64,000 nucleotides of DNA from Collinsella sp. GTDB taxonomy: Bacteria > Actinomycetota > Coriobacteriia > Coriobacteriales > Coriobacteriaceae. The notes beneath the pieces are model-generated. The model made no database searches, was not told where the DNA came from, and was given only the letters and a program-made list of their open reading frames with translations. Positions 34,801 to 42,222 of this stretch are shown piece by piece. Position 1 is the first letter of the stretch. Every line of letters begins with the position of its first letter. The DNA lies in NCBI GenBank assembly GCA_019414345.1, contig DXMF01000026.1:62001-126000 (forward strand). Direction: 5' to 3'. The translations under genes and the position numbers were made by a program.

Positions 34801-35170
34801 GCTCGTTCTCCACAACCGCAGCAACAGTTTCGACAGTCGGTGCAATATTATCTTCTGCCTGCAAAGCGTCCTCGGACTGTCCCTCAGGCTGTGCATCGTC
34901 TCCGGTCTCGTCACCCTCGGCGTCGTCACTATTCTGGTTTTCGGTATCCCCGTTGGTGGTGTTGTCTACATCAGTAGACTCACTTGAGGAACCCCCCATT
35001 ACAGTTTCCTCGGTAGAAACTGGCTGGGCGTCGTTGGCAATGGCCTGCGAGATCGGGGGCATGACGAGCGACAGCACCAGGCTCAAAACGGAAGCGCCGC
35101 ACAAAACACCTGCTAGTACACGATGTGTCGCTTTGCTACTCTGCTTAGATTTGTCTGAATTTGCTTTCAT
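31808..35170 (-). CDS. Large pilus-associated adhesin with right-handed beta-helix
   Basis: A 1120-residue secreted, wall-anchored protein. An N-terminal signal region (VLAGVLCGASVLSLVLSLV) is followed by an acidic, low-complexity stretch (about residues 45-115). Then come repeated G-G-V/I-x(2-5)-N-x-A segments (LTGGVIAGNYAPNGGGVYA, GGCITGNYSAEAGGGVYAG) over about residues 290-640, typical of a parallel beta-helix of pectate-lyase/adhesin type. Two Cna-B-like domains and the sorting signal LPLSGMSG close it. It heads the pilus operon and is the likely tip adhesin. The upstream 400 bp and the N-terminal part are AT-richer than surrounding genes. Confidence 0.85.
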   Translation of the reverse strand: MKANSDKSKQSSKATHRVLAGVLCGASVLSLVLSLVMPPISQAIANDAQPVSTEETVMGGSSSESTDVDNTTNGDTENQNSDDAEGDETGDDAQPEGQSEDALQAEDNIAPTVETVAAVVENEQTEAAVGEIANAGELHDKLQSVQAGQTASFTLTADIDYADEITLNKSDSKITLNLSDHKITHSGNNSNKPLFSVSNRAEFTITDSDPDDKVTGTQQLQNQGQDLVRENYGKKGEVVHDKDGIPTELTYYVTKSSASGTGTTESLETHKVKIKGAIVSTAPQGSTLKLINIYAGGKFNLQRGVLTQKENCNVGNLIYAENGSTVNMSGGYVCGASKGTDGAGIKVTNYYGTASTLNLTGGVIAGNYAPNGGGVYAIGSTINMTNGTISGNGTFEDQPGYGAGICALGSDVTVSGGYITNNNNQYNYEVKNGANHKGNGCHGGGGIAAYNGGSLQISGGCITGNYSAEAGGGVYAGNWTQPLDKFKVCGGIIASNVAELSEGGGIRIAAPTLGEFEVPKGSHAYITNNTTNTTNDWGGGGVFVQGGNSGDNVNSASLKIYNALITNNDAEGFGGGFAACPSGKTAITDTKGIAIYDNTDHDGKNRSGGSNGKSEDWNFNEKDDKGGEITPAFIAAGHEDLFLIHDSANSETNPYIAAVTGQMLGGGAANWSGTIDKTTPTSIGKYEGAQAKYMIGLKSEPIQEDKDAATAAATLYITGNKSNIHGGGIMTNGDVVAGSTQEVKVYPKMKLNGSKVFEDGTLKGNDFDFQLLKQNKIIDEQGGITYTVPSFDSNRGLQLNGCSVVNTVKNDESGNFSFDLGEVYADDELVYYLVEVPGTDKDVNYDKAIYKIDPTVTEDSTRMHEVLGIKYKYYTVSNVKITKISDGTTEPETVVTPTSEGDVACVALTDGATFTNTYIQYTSTGSWTPKATKVVEGGEMKEFTLEFADNVKFKGDSLKTETTSATGKNPQTLIFDSISYDLSKLEGGDTTKRGASKTFTYYVREKNDSSIFSHYKFDQSVYKFTVVATDDTNRAIDCQVTYRKGTVDSDGKWKDAEPADHKLTDTSIPTFTNTYSTSLPLSGMSGVTLTYLAGAAVLCAAAAWMHIRRKANAKGGRRRE

Positions 35171-35259
35171 CGATGTCTCCTCCCCAAGAGACCGCGATCT
35201 TGCTCTTTCACGATCAAACGTATCTGCGCAATCTGTAATTGCGCTCGTTTACTAATGCA

Positions 35260-35289
35260 ATTATAACGATCGTTTAAACATCTGAGCAA
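35260..35289 (-). promoter_or_regulatory. Candidate promoter of the pilus operon
   Basis: On the minus strand TATAAT (35260-35265) is preceded by TTGCTC (35284-35289) at 18 bases. Overlapping palindromes GTTTAAAC and ACGATCGT lie in the spacer. It is about 90 bases upstream of the adhesin ATG. Confidence 0.55.
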
Positions 35290-35627
35290 CAAAACCGACA
35301 TTTTTGTAGCAAGTTCTCAATTCTCTTGACATTTGCTCAGATTTACCTTCGTTTATTCGCTATCTAATTTTTGTTTCTACTGGTAATTTAGTTGCCCATC
35401 ATTTTTTAATGGCATTAGATTCATTTGCACAACATTTTGCTCAAGAGCAAACATCCCGCTCACAGTCGAAAATCGACCGTGAGCGGTGGGTCATTAACCG
35501 GAAGGAATAACCTACCAAATTGATGAGAATATCTTTAACCCATCGGTGGTTAGAAGTATGATGTTCAGACAACGTTATTTGAATTTTCGCGCAGATTTTA
35601 GGCATCAATTCGCCCAAATCGCCTGAA
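35290..35627. other. AT-rich gene-free region upstream of the pilus operon
   Basis: The region is visibly lower in GC than its surroundings. It holds one clear hairpin, CGCTCAC/GTGAGCG with GTCGA/TCGAC inside, at 35458-35486. I see no convincing gene; a 63-codon frame at 35441-35632 lacks a ribosome binding site. Confidence 0.5.
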
Positions 35628-35661
35628 GCCACCGCAAAGCGCCTGCTCCCTTTGTGGTGGC
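35628..35661. repeat. CCACCACAAAGG palindrome, copy 2 (degenerate)
   Basis: GCCACCGCAAAG and CTTTGTGGTGGC arms, 13 bases past the stop of the HAD phosphatase gene. Confidence 0.65.
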
Positions 35662-35673
35662 TCTCCCCCGGCG

Positions 35674-36495
35674 CTACAGTAGATGCTCCTCGATAAAGAT
35701 CGCGATGCCGTCTTTGTCGTTGCTCGCGGTTACAAAATCGGCGGCGGAGCGGGTGGCTTCGCTGCCATTTGCCATGGCCACACCCACGCCGGCGTCGGCC
35801 ACCATGCAGGTGTCGTTGTCCGCATCGCCAAACACGCAGATGTCCTGGAGCTCCATGTCGTTGAGCTCCGCCACACGCACAAGGCCGCGCGTCTTGGACA
35901 CGCGCGGATCCATGAACTCGTAGAGCCGTTGCGTGGTTTGCAGGGCCGCCGCCTTGACGGTGTCGTCGACAAACGTCGATGCTCGCTCGATGACCTGCGG
36001 CATTACCTCGGGCGCCATGGTAAACATCACCTTGGGCTGCGGCTCGCGCAAGAACTCGGCAAAATCGACCACCTGATAGGGCACGCCGTCGACGCGCGAC
36101 AGATGCTCAACGCACGCGTTGCTCTCGGGCACGTAGAACACGCCGTCTCGGGGGCAGACGGGCGTTGCCGGAAGGTCCGCCATGTGCTTGCAGATGCGCG
36201 CGATGGTCTCGCCCGGCAGCGGATAGCTCAGCTCGTTGATGTCGTGCGCGCGGTCGATGACCTCGGCGCCACCGCAGCCCACGAGTACGTCCACCAGGCC
36301 TTCGATGCCCCAGAGCTCGTACATGGCCTCGGTCGCGTGGGCGTCGCGCCCGGTGCACAGGCCAAAGAGCACGCCGCGCTCGCGCAGGGCGCGGATCGCC
36401 GCCACGGTGCGCGGGGACACCGTGTGCCGGCTCGTGAGCAGCGTGCCGTCGATATCGCAGAACACGGCTTTGATGTGGCTGAAGGTGGTGTCCAT
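35674..36495 (-). CDS. HAD superfamily (Cof-type) phosphatase
   Basis: A 273-residue cytosolic phosphatase of HAD subfamily IIB. Motif I is FCDIDGTLL (Asp14 nucleophile, Asp16), and the acid motif IV is ICVFGDADNDTCMVADAGVGVAMANG near the C-terminus. The intervening cap region fits Cof/YidA sugar-phosphate phosphatases, so a phosphorylated sugar or cofactor is the probable substrate. The ATG at 36495 was chosen because family similarity begins there and AAAGG precedes it; the upstream in-frame extension overlaps palindromic repeats. Confidence 0.9.
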   Translation of the reverse strand: MDTTFSHIKAVFCDIDGTLLTSRHTVSPRTVAAIRALRERGVLFGLCTGRDAHATEAMYELWGIEGLVDVLVGCGGAEVIDRAHDINELSYPLPGETIARICKHMADLPATPVCPRDGVFYVPESNACVEHLSRVDGVPYQVVDFAEFLREPQPKVMFTMAPEVMPQVIERASTFVDDTVKAAALQTTQRLYEFMDPRVSKTRGLVRVAELNDMELQDICVFGDADNDTCMVADAGVGVAMANGSEATRSAADFVTASNDKDGIAIFIEEHLL

Positions 36496-36584
36496 GGGAG
36501 CCTTTCTGGGTTGTGCGGCGGTGTGGGGTGTATTCGTGAACGGCGTACATGGTATACCAAGGCGCAGGCCGTTGGGACCCAATC

Positions 36585-36616
36585 GCCACAAAGGTGCCTG
36601 CCCCCCTTGTGGTGGC
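36585..36616. repeat. CCACCACAAAGG palindrome, copy 3
   Basis: GCCACAAAGGTGCCTG and CTTGTGGTGGC form imperfect arms. It lies about 30 bases from the 61-bp element copy 2. Confidence 0.65.
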
Positions 36617-36648
36617 CGAACCCGAAGGGCGGCCTGCCCGGAGCGCAA

Positions 36649-36709
36649 ACCATCACAACATTCGACGTTTTTCGGCGAAATCGCGATTTTCATCGAATGT
36701 TGTGATGGT
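36649..36709. repeat. 61-bp palindromic element, copy 2
   Basis: The outer 17-bp arms are the same as in copy 1, with the centre variant GAAATCGCGATTTT. It ends two bases from the stop of the MFS gene. Confidence 0.85.
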
Positions 36710-36711
36710 TT

Positions 36712-37986
36712 TTACTGCCTTGCGGCACGATCAAAATGCCGGCGGCCAAACAACAGCAGCGCCGCGGGAACCGCCGTCACGACCATACCCGCACCAACGA
36801 GCGTCTGCTGCACGCCAAACGTCGCCGCCAGCCACGGGGCAATCGCCAGCGGCGCCACGCCGGCGAACATGTTGCCAAAGCCCATGACCGAGTTCACGCG
36901 GCCGAGCTGCTCGAGCGGAGCCGTCGTTTGTACGATGGTGTTGTGGAGCGGGTTGACGACGCCCCAGGCCACGCCCAGGGCAATCTGGCCGACAAGGGCT
37001 ACGCCCACGTACGGCGTTCCCACGTAGAGCAGGCTTCCCAGGCCCACGGACATAAGCGCCACGAGCAGCGTTTTGAGGCTGACGAAGCGCGGCGGCAAGC
37101 GGAGCGCGACCACGGCGCCTAGCACCGCGCCCACACCGCTGGCCGACGAGAGCCAGCCCATCCACTCAACACCGATGTGCAGGACATCGCGGTAGAAGAA
37201 CGACTCCAGCGGGTCAAAGGCGCCATAGCCAAAGTTCGAGAGGAAGATGATGCAGAACAGCAGGGCGAGGACGCTGTTGGTAAAGACTGTCTTGATGCTG
37301 GTCGCGAAGGTGGCGTGGGCGGACGTGTTGGGGCTTTGGACCGCACGCTCCCCTTCCTCCGCCGAATCGTTGTTCGCTTGCCCGGCGATGTGGCCCGCCT
37401 GCGGTTTAAATCCCCAGCCGGCAATGAGCGCGAGCAGGGTGAACAGCATCATGAGCACGAACACCGCGCGCGACGATGAAGCCGCCGCGGCAAAGCCGCC
37501 CAGCGTGGGTCCGACGATAATGCTCACGTTGGAAAACATGGTGATGGCGGAGTTGATGTCTTTAAGCTCGACGGGGTCGTCGGTGAGGTAGGCCGGATAG
37601 GACGTGGCGATGGGCTGGGCGAACCCCATTACAAAACCCAGGAGCGCCGCGCCGGCAAGGACTGTTCCGGTCGCGCTGCCAAAGGCGATGATTGCCGCGC
37701 CCGTTGCCAGCGTGCCGACGATGCTCAACAGAAAATGGTGACGCGGGCCCCAGGCGTCGAGTGCCGCGCCACCCGCAATGGATCCCAAGATCACGAAGAC
37801 GTTCATAAACAGAACGGCCAGCGACGTCGCGACAACCGAGGCGCCGTCCGCATAGGTAAGCGTTCCGATAACGCCGATAAAGTAACTGGTCTGGAAGCCG
37901 GTGTAGATGAGAAAGCGCATCGCCACCAGGCGCTTGGCCTGCACGGACAGCGATGATTGAGGCTTTGAGAAAAGAGAGGCGAGCAT
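36712..37986 (-). CDS. MFS transporter
   Basis: A 424-residue major facilitator with 12 predicted membrane helices split by a cytosolic loop near residues 190-225 (NNDSAEEGERAVQSPNTS). The A-like motif GAALDAWGPRHH follows helix 2. The ATG at 37986 has AAGGAG five bases upstream; an earlier in-frame start lacks one. Sequence features suggest the drug/enterobactin-exporter type of MFS (NPLHNTIVQTTAPLEQLGRVNSV is typical), but the substrate is unknown. It is a single gene. Confidence 0.85.
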   Translation of the reverse strand: MLASLFSKPQSSLSVQAKRLVAMRFLIYTGFQTSYFIGVIGTLTYADGASVVATSLAVLFMNVFVILGSIAGGAALDAWGPRHHFLLSIVGTLATGAAIIAFGSATGTVLAGAALLGFVMGFAQPIATSYPAYLTDDPVELKDINSAITMFSNVSIIVGPTLGGFAAAASSSRAVFVLMMLFTLLALIAGWGFKPQAGHIAGQANNDSAEEGERAVQSPNTSAHATFATSIKTVFTNSVLALLFCIIFLSNFGYGAFDPLESFFYRDVLHIGVEWMGWLSSASGVGAVLGAVVALRLPPRFVSLKTLLVALMSVGLGSLLYVGTPYVGVALVGQIALGVAWGVVNPLHNTIVQTTAPLEQLGRVNSVMGFGNMFAGVAPLAIAPWLAATFGVQQTLVGAGMVVTAVPAALLLFGRRHFDRAARQ

Positions 37987-38160
37987 GGAGACTCCTTGTT
38001 TCATACGAATACGGGCGGTGGGCATTCGCCACCGTCTGTCAAATCAATCTATCCGCATGAAACATTAAGGACGCATCAAGCCCCTTCTCTCCGTTTTTCG
38101 CCCGTCATGAACTACTTGGTAGATTGTAAGGCATGTCCCAAGAATCTACCAAAGCAAAAA

Positions 38161-38193
38161 CCACCACAAAGGTGCCTGGCCCCTTTGTGGTGG
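38161..38193. repeat. CCACCACAAAGG palindrome, copy 4
   Basis: Perfect 12-bp arms, CCACCACAAAGG/CCTTTGTGGTGG, with core TGCCTGGCC. On the minus strand it is followed by TTTTTG, as an intrinsic terminator would be. Confidence 0.75.
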
Positions 38194-38266
38194 AAATGGC
38201 GTTTGCCCAGATAAAACCTGCCAAAATAGCCCTGTCCCTTTTTGGCATGTTATGGCAGCGCAGCGA

Positions 38267-38366
38267 GCCGGTTCCAAGTGCCCCAGGTTGCCCCGAAAGA
38301 GGAGCGACGCGTACTTTGGTACGCGAGCGACGGCTTGAGGGGCGAGATGGGGTGCTTGGGGCCGGC
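38267..38366. repeat. 100-nt compound stem-loop 3' of moaC-mobB
   Basis: GCCGGTTCCAAG pairs with CTTGGGGCCGGC (with G-U pairs), CCCCA with TGGGG, GCCCC with GGGGC, and CGCGTAC with GTACGCG at the tip. It begins seven bases past the moaC-mobB stop codon. No gene is present. Confidence 0.65.
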
Positions 38367-38372
38367 GCAGCG

Positions 38373-39674
38373 TCAAGCCTGAAGATGGTCTTGGATAAGG
38401 TCGCAGATGGCTCGGGCGTCGTTGATGTTGATGGCTCGGGTCGCAAAGCCGGCGTCGAAGGCCTGGCGTGCCAGGGCTTCGTTGCAGGCAAGGGCCAGCG
38501 TGTGACCGTCGACCAGATCGAGCGAGCTCTTGCCGCGCAGACGGTCGACACCCGAGCGCGCGACGACGATGTTGTCGAAGCCCTCGGTCTTGTAACCCTC
38601 GATGATCACCACGTCGACATCGTTGTAGCGCGACAACAGCTCGCGCGCGGGCATCTCGTCCTCCTCGCGCGTGTCGGCGTACTCCGCCCAGCGCGTGGCG
38701 CAGATGAGCCCCACGTGCTTGGATCCGGCCTGGTGATGGCGCCAGGTGTCCTTAGCGGGCACGTCGATATCAAAGCCGTGATGCCCATGATGCTTGAGCG
38801 AACCCACGCGCAGGCCGCGACGGGTGAGCTCGGCGATAACCTTCTCGACGAGTGTGGTCTTGCCCGAGTTTTGGTAGCCGATAAACGCGATCGCGGGGAC
38901 GGCCGGTGTCGGAGCTGCGGGCGCGACGGCGACGGATGCGTTCGCGGGTGCGTCACCCGCGGCTCCCACGGCCTCAACAGCAGCGGCCTGACGCTCTGCA
39001 CGATCCCACACGCCCGAGCGGCCGCCCTCCTTGTGCAGCAGGCGCACGTCGACGATCTCCATGCCACGATCGACCGCCTTGCACATGTCATAGATGGTCA
39101 GGCACGCGGCGCTCGCGCCGGTCAACGCCTCCATCTCGATACCTGTCTTGCCCGTCACGCCGGCCGTAACCAGCACGTGAAAGCCAACCTGCCCGTCCGC
39201 GCGCGCCGGCGCCCAGCCCTCGGGCACGTCATCGACAGGCGTCCCCGCCGGAGCGATGGGCACAATGTCGCACTTGCTCTTGGTAATGAGCAACGGATGG
39301 CACATGGGGATGATGTCGCTCGTGCGTTTGATGGCCATGATGCCCGCCACGCGCGCGCAGGCAAGCACGTCGCCCTTTTTGGCGCGATCCTGCAGCACCA
39401 TGGCTTGCGTCTCGGGATGCATGAGGATGGTGCCCTCGGCGATGGCAATGCGATGCGTCTCGGCCTTGTCGGACACGTCAACCATGCGTACTTCGCCCTT
39501 GGCGTCCACGTGCGTCAGCTCGTCGCGACGGGCGTCGCGGGCGGGCTCGGTGGCAGCACTGGCAGTCGGCTGTGCGGCAGTGACAGCATCGCCGGCCGCA
39601 GCCGTGACTTTGTGGGCAGACATCGCGGCCCTGCGAGCGGCCTTGGTGGCATCGGCGTACCTGCTCTTGGCCAT
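38373..39674 (-). CDS. moaC: MoaC-MobB fusion protein
   Basis: A 433-residue bifunctional protein for molybdenum cofactor synthesis. An N-terminal Ala-rich lead of about 50 residues precedes the MoaC domain (MVDVSDKAETHR, IPMCHPLLITKSKCDI, GIEMEALTGASAACLTIYDMCKAVDRGM), which makes cyclic pyranopterin phosphate with MoaA. After a Pro/Ala linker a MobB GTPase domain follows (FIGYQNSGKTTLVEKVIAEL; SLKHHGHHGFDID), which aids guanine-dinucleotide cofactor formation. The start at 39674 uses GGAGGA at the end of moaA as its ribosome binding site, four bases beyond the moaA stop. Confidence 0.9.
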   Translation of the reverse strand: MAKSRYADATKAARRAAMSAHKVTAAAGDAVTAAQPTASAATEPARDARRDELTHVDAKGEVRMVDVSDKAETHRIAIAEGTILMHPETQAMVLQDRAKKGDVLACARVAGIMAIKRTSDIIPMCHPLLITKSKCDIVPIAPAGTPVDDVPEGWAPARADGQVGFHVLVTAGVTGKTGIEMEALTGASAACLTIYDMCKAVDRGMEIVDVRLLHKEGGRSGVWDRAERQAAAVEAVGAAGDAPANASVAVAPAAPTPAVPAIAFIGYQNSGKTTLVEKVIAELTRRGLRVGSLKHHGHHGFDIDVPAKDTWRHHQAGSKHVGLICATRWAEYADTREEDEMPARELLSRYNDVDVVIIEGYKTEGFDNIVVARSGVDRLRGKSSLDLVDGHTLALACNEALARQAFDAGFATRAININDARAICDLIQDHLQA

Positions 39675-39678
39675 ATGA

Positions 39679-40734
39679 TCATCCTCCGATTTGGGACATA
39701 AATCGTTGCGTGCCATCAATTATCGCGTGTTCCTGCGGTTTGTGGGCCACGGCATCGCGCCAAATCGAAAGTACCTGCATATCATCACCACGGCGCAGCG
39801 CCTCACGCACCGAATACTCGGCATCGCTAAACAGGCACGGACGCACGTTGCCATCGGCCGTCAGGCGCAGACGGTTGCAATTCGCGCAAAAATGGTTGGA
39901 CATGGCGCTGATGAAGCCAACCGTTCCCGCCGCGCCCGGAAAGTGCCAGTAACGCGCAGGGCCCGCGCCGGCAGGAGCGTCGTTGATGTCGAGCGGCTCG
40001 AGCTCGCCCAGCCCCACCGTGGCGGCCCCGGCATTGATGCGCGCCCGCAGCTCGTCGCTCGGCACGGTATCGCTCGCATCCCACAGCTCGGGATTGAGCG
40101 CGGGCGCATGCGGGTCCACAGCGCAATGCGAGCTCGTGTGCTCGTCGCCGATGGGCATGTATTCGATAAAGCGCAGGTGGATGGGGCGGTCGAGCGTGAG
40201 CCGCGCGAGGGCCGCCACATCCTGGTTGAGCCGGCGCACCACAACGCAGTTGACCTTAACGGGCTCAAAGCCCCAAGCCAGCGCCGCGTCGATGCCAGCC
40301 ATGGTCTGCTCGAGCCGGCCCAGGCGCGTGATCTTTCCAAAGAGCGTAGGGTCGAGCGTGTCGAGCGAGATGTTGACGCGGTTAAGCCCGGCATCTTTGA
40401 GCTGCGGCGCCAGCTTGGGCAGCAGAGCGCCATTGGTGGTGAGTGAGATGTCCTCGATCTGCGGAATCGCGCGGATGTCGCGAATAAGCGGAATAATACG
40501 GCGGCTGACCAGCGGCTCGCCACCCGTCAGGCGCACGCGGCGAATGCCCTCCCCCGCCACCAAGCGCACAAAGCGGGCGATTTCCTCGGCACTGAGTAGC
40601 TCGTCATGCGCGCGGGGCGCCACGCCATCGGCCGGCATGCAGTAAATGCAGCGGAAATTGCACTTGTCGGTAACGGCAATGCGCAGGTAGTTGATATCGC
40701 GGCCAAAGCCGTCATGTTGCACGCGCCCGTCCAC
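39679..40734 (-). CDS. moaA: GTP 3',8-cyclase (molybdopterin biosynthesis)
   Basis: MoaA is a radical-SAM enzyme that rearranges GTP in the first step of molybdenum cofactor synthesis. The first 4Fe-4S cluster is bound by Cys25, Cys29 and Cys32 (DKCNFRCIYCMP), the second by the C-terminal CANCNRLRLTADGNVRPC. The protein ends in the Gly-Gly tail typical of MoaA. The start is a GTG. Length (351 residues) is normal. It forms an operon with moaC-mobB. Confidence 0.96.
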   Translation of the reverse strand: MDGRVQHDGFGRDINYLRIAVTDKCNFRCIYCMPADGVAPRAHDELLSAEEIARFVRLVAGEGIRRVRLTGGEPLVSRRIIPLIRDIRAIPQIEDISLTTNGALLPKLAPQLKDAGLNRVNISLDTLDPTLFGKITRLGRLEQTMAGIDAALAWGFEPVKVNCVVVRRLNQDVAALARLTLDRPIHLRFIEYMPIGDEHTSSHCAVDPHAPALNPELWDASDTVPSDELRARINAGAATVGLGELEPLDINDAPAGAGPARYWHFPGAAGTVGFISAMSNHFCANCNRLRLTADGNVRPCLFSDAEYSVREALRRGDDMQVLSIWRDAVAHKPQEHAIIDGTQRFMSQIGG

Positions 40735-40868
40735 GCAGCCCTCCCCTCACGCGGCGTTTTATTCTTCGGAAAACATAATACCCCACGAGAGAATCATGCC
40801 GACACCCGTACGACAGGACAGGTCGCTTCGAGCAAGACCGGCTTCCCAAGCCCATCCTCAGCATACAA

Positions 40869-40929
40869 ACCATCACAACATTCGATGCTTTTCCCGTTTT
40901 TGGCGATAAACGTCGAATGTTGTGATGGC
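40869..40929. repeat. 61-bp palindromic element, copy 3
   Basis: Arms CCATCACAACATTCGA and TCGAATGTTGTGATGG with centre CTTTTCCCGTTTTTGGC. The element is inverted relative to copies 1 and 2. It lies 41 bases beyond the stop of the nuclease-like gene. Confidence 0.85.
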
Positions 40930-40969
40930 TTGCCTGCCCACGGCACCCCGTAGAAGGACCAAAACGCCC

Positions 40970-42007
40970 CTAAAGGCCGCCGTCCCAGTGTCGAATCACG
41001 AATTCTCGCAGGTCGTTTTGACGTTTCTGGAACGCTTCGCTTCGGTCGCACTTAAGGCCCATAGCGAGCGCGATGGCGTTCATCGCCCGGTGCAATTGCA
41101 GCTGGTGGGCAAACTGAGTCCCGGTGAGGACGATCATCCTAAAGCCCAGCGCGCTCAGCACGGTCATACGCTCCGCATCCGACGCGCTGCGCTGTTTATC
41201 AAGATGGTCCGAGCCGTTGTATTCAATCCCTGTACCGCTTGCAGGCGCATATACATCGATCTCGAAATACCCGGCCTTTGCGAGATACTTGAACTCGTTG
41301 GGAACATCGACCCGATGGTTGAGCTCAACCTTGGCATATCCCAACCCTCCCTGGGAACGTTTCGCTACGACCATGATTGCGGTGGCTGTCTCCATAGGCG
41401 ATCGCGCGCCATCGTGCACGCGCTTGAGCACGGCGGCCGCGCGTATAGCCCCCTGACGAGATCGGTTCTCGTTGCAATAAACAATCAAGTCGGCAACGGT
41501 GTGCCTCTGCCCCATCTCGATATAATCGCCTGTCGACAGATGATTCAAATGGTAACGGGCGCAGATTTCATACCCATATTCCAGCTGCTCGGGCTCGCTC
41601 ATCCACGAACCCGCCTGGACAAAACACATGGCCTCATCAACCACTAGAAGGCCCTCCGCCACCTCGATAAGATGGCCTGGAGGTACCGGCGCCCCAAACA
41701 CGTGGCACCTAAATCCAGCCGGCGTCGAGCGCTCAAAATCGAAGTTGACGAGCGTGTCGATATGATCGAGCTCTTCTCGTGGAATACCGAGCGAAACCAG
41801 ATAGTCGGTAACGATCCCAACTGCCGTTGAAGCCCTCAGCCCCTTGGTATCGAGTCCCAATTTGGGCAGGCTCGCGGTCGGCTCCGCCTCGTTAGCAAGC
41901 GAGTCCTCATCGTATAGGCTGCTTGCTCGCGAGAGCGGCTCGGACGGGCGCGCCACGTTGTGGTACAGCCAGGCAGTCTTATGGGACAGGACGATCGGCA
42001 GGTCCAT
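40970..42007 (-). CDS. Orphan protein with C-terminal DUF559/Vsr-like nuclease fold
   Basis: I do not recognise the full 345-residue protein. Its last 100 residues (GYFEIDVYAPASGTGIEYNGSD, then ASDAERMTVLSALGFRMIVLTGTQF) fit the PD-(D/E)xK core of DUF559/Vsr-type endonucleases: Asp of EIDVY, Glu of GIEYNG, and a following basic helix. The N-terminal 230 residues contain SHKTAWLYHN and LSTGDYIEMGQRHTVADLIVYC, and could recognise DNA or a partner. No membrane segment. It is bracketed by two copies of the 61-bp palindromic element with the same centre, and has no operon partner. Confidence 0.6.
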   Translation of the reverse strand: MDLPIVLSHKTAWLYHNVARPSEPLSRASSLYDEDSLANEAEPTASLPKLGLDTKGLRASTAVGIVTDYLVSLGIPREELDHIDTLVNFDFERSTPAGFRCHVFGAPVPPGHLIEVAEGLLVVDEAMCFVQAGSWMSEPEQLEYGYEICARYHLNHLSTGDYIEMGQRHTVADLIVYCNENRSRQGAIRAAAVLKRVHDGARSPMETATAIMVVAKRSQGGLGYAKVELNHRVDVPNEFKYLAKAGYFEIDVYAPASGTGIEYNGSDHLDKQRSASDAERMTVLSALGFRMIVLTGTQFAHQLQLHRAMNAIALAMGLKCDRSEAFQKRQNDLREFVIRHWDGGL

Positions 42008-42110
42008 GAGCCCTCCAATGGAGTCGGATAACCAACCTTATTCCCCTGCTCACGGGTTCGCACACCTTCGTGCGCAAGAAAGCGATTCCACCCGGTCGAG
42101 TGGCAGAAAA

Positions 42111-42171
42111 ACCATCACAACATTCGATGCTTTTCCCGTTTTTGGCAAAAAACGTCGAATGTTGTGATGGT
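42111..42171. repeat. 61-bp palindromic element, copy 4
   Basis: Same centre as copy 3, with AAAAAA in place of GATAAA. On the minus strand it is followed by TTTTTC, so it could terminate the ABC exporter operon, whose stop lies 52 bases upstream. Confidence 0.85.
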
Positions 42172-42222
42172 TTGAGTCGAGGTGAGGGGCACGGAGGGAT
42201 CAAAGCATCGTGCTCGAACGGG

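Noticed and set aside
35441..35632. 63-codon minus-strand frame in the AT-rich region
   Set aside because: No ribosome binding site or recognisable feature was found, and it covers hairpin DNA.
40869..42171. Simple transposon with the 61-bp elements as terminal inverted repeats
   Set aside because: The enclosed protein shows no transposase motif. The two elements are in the same orientation and no target-site duplication is visible, so only a cassette hypothesis is kept.
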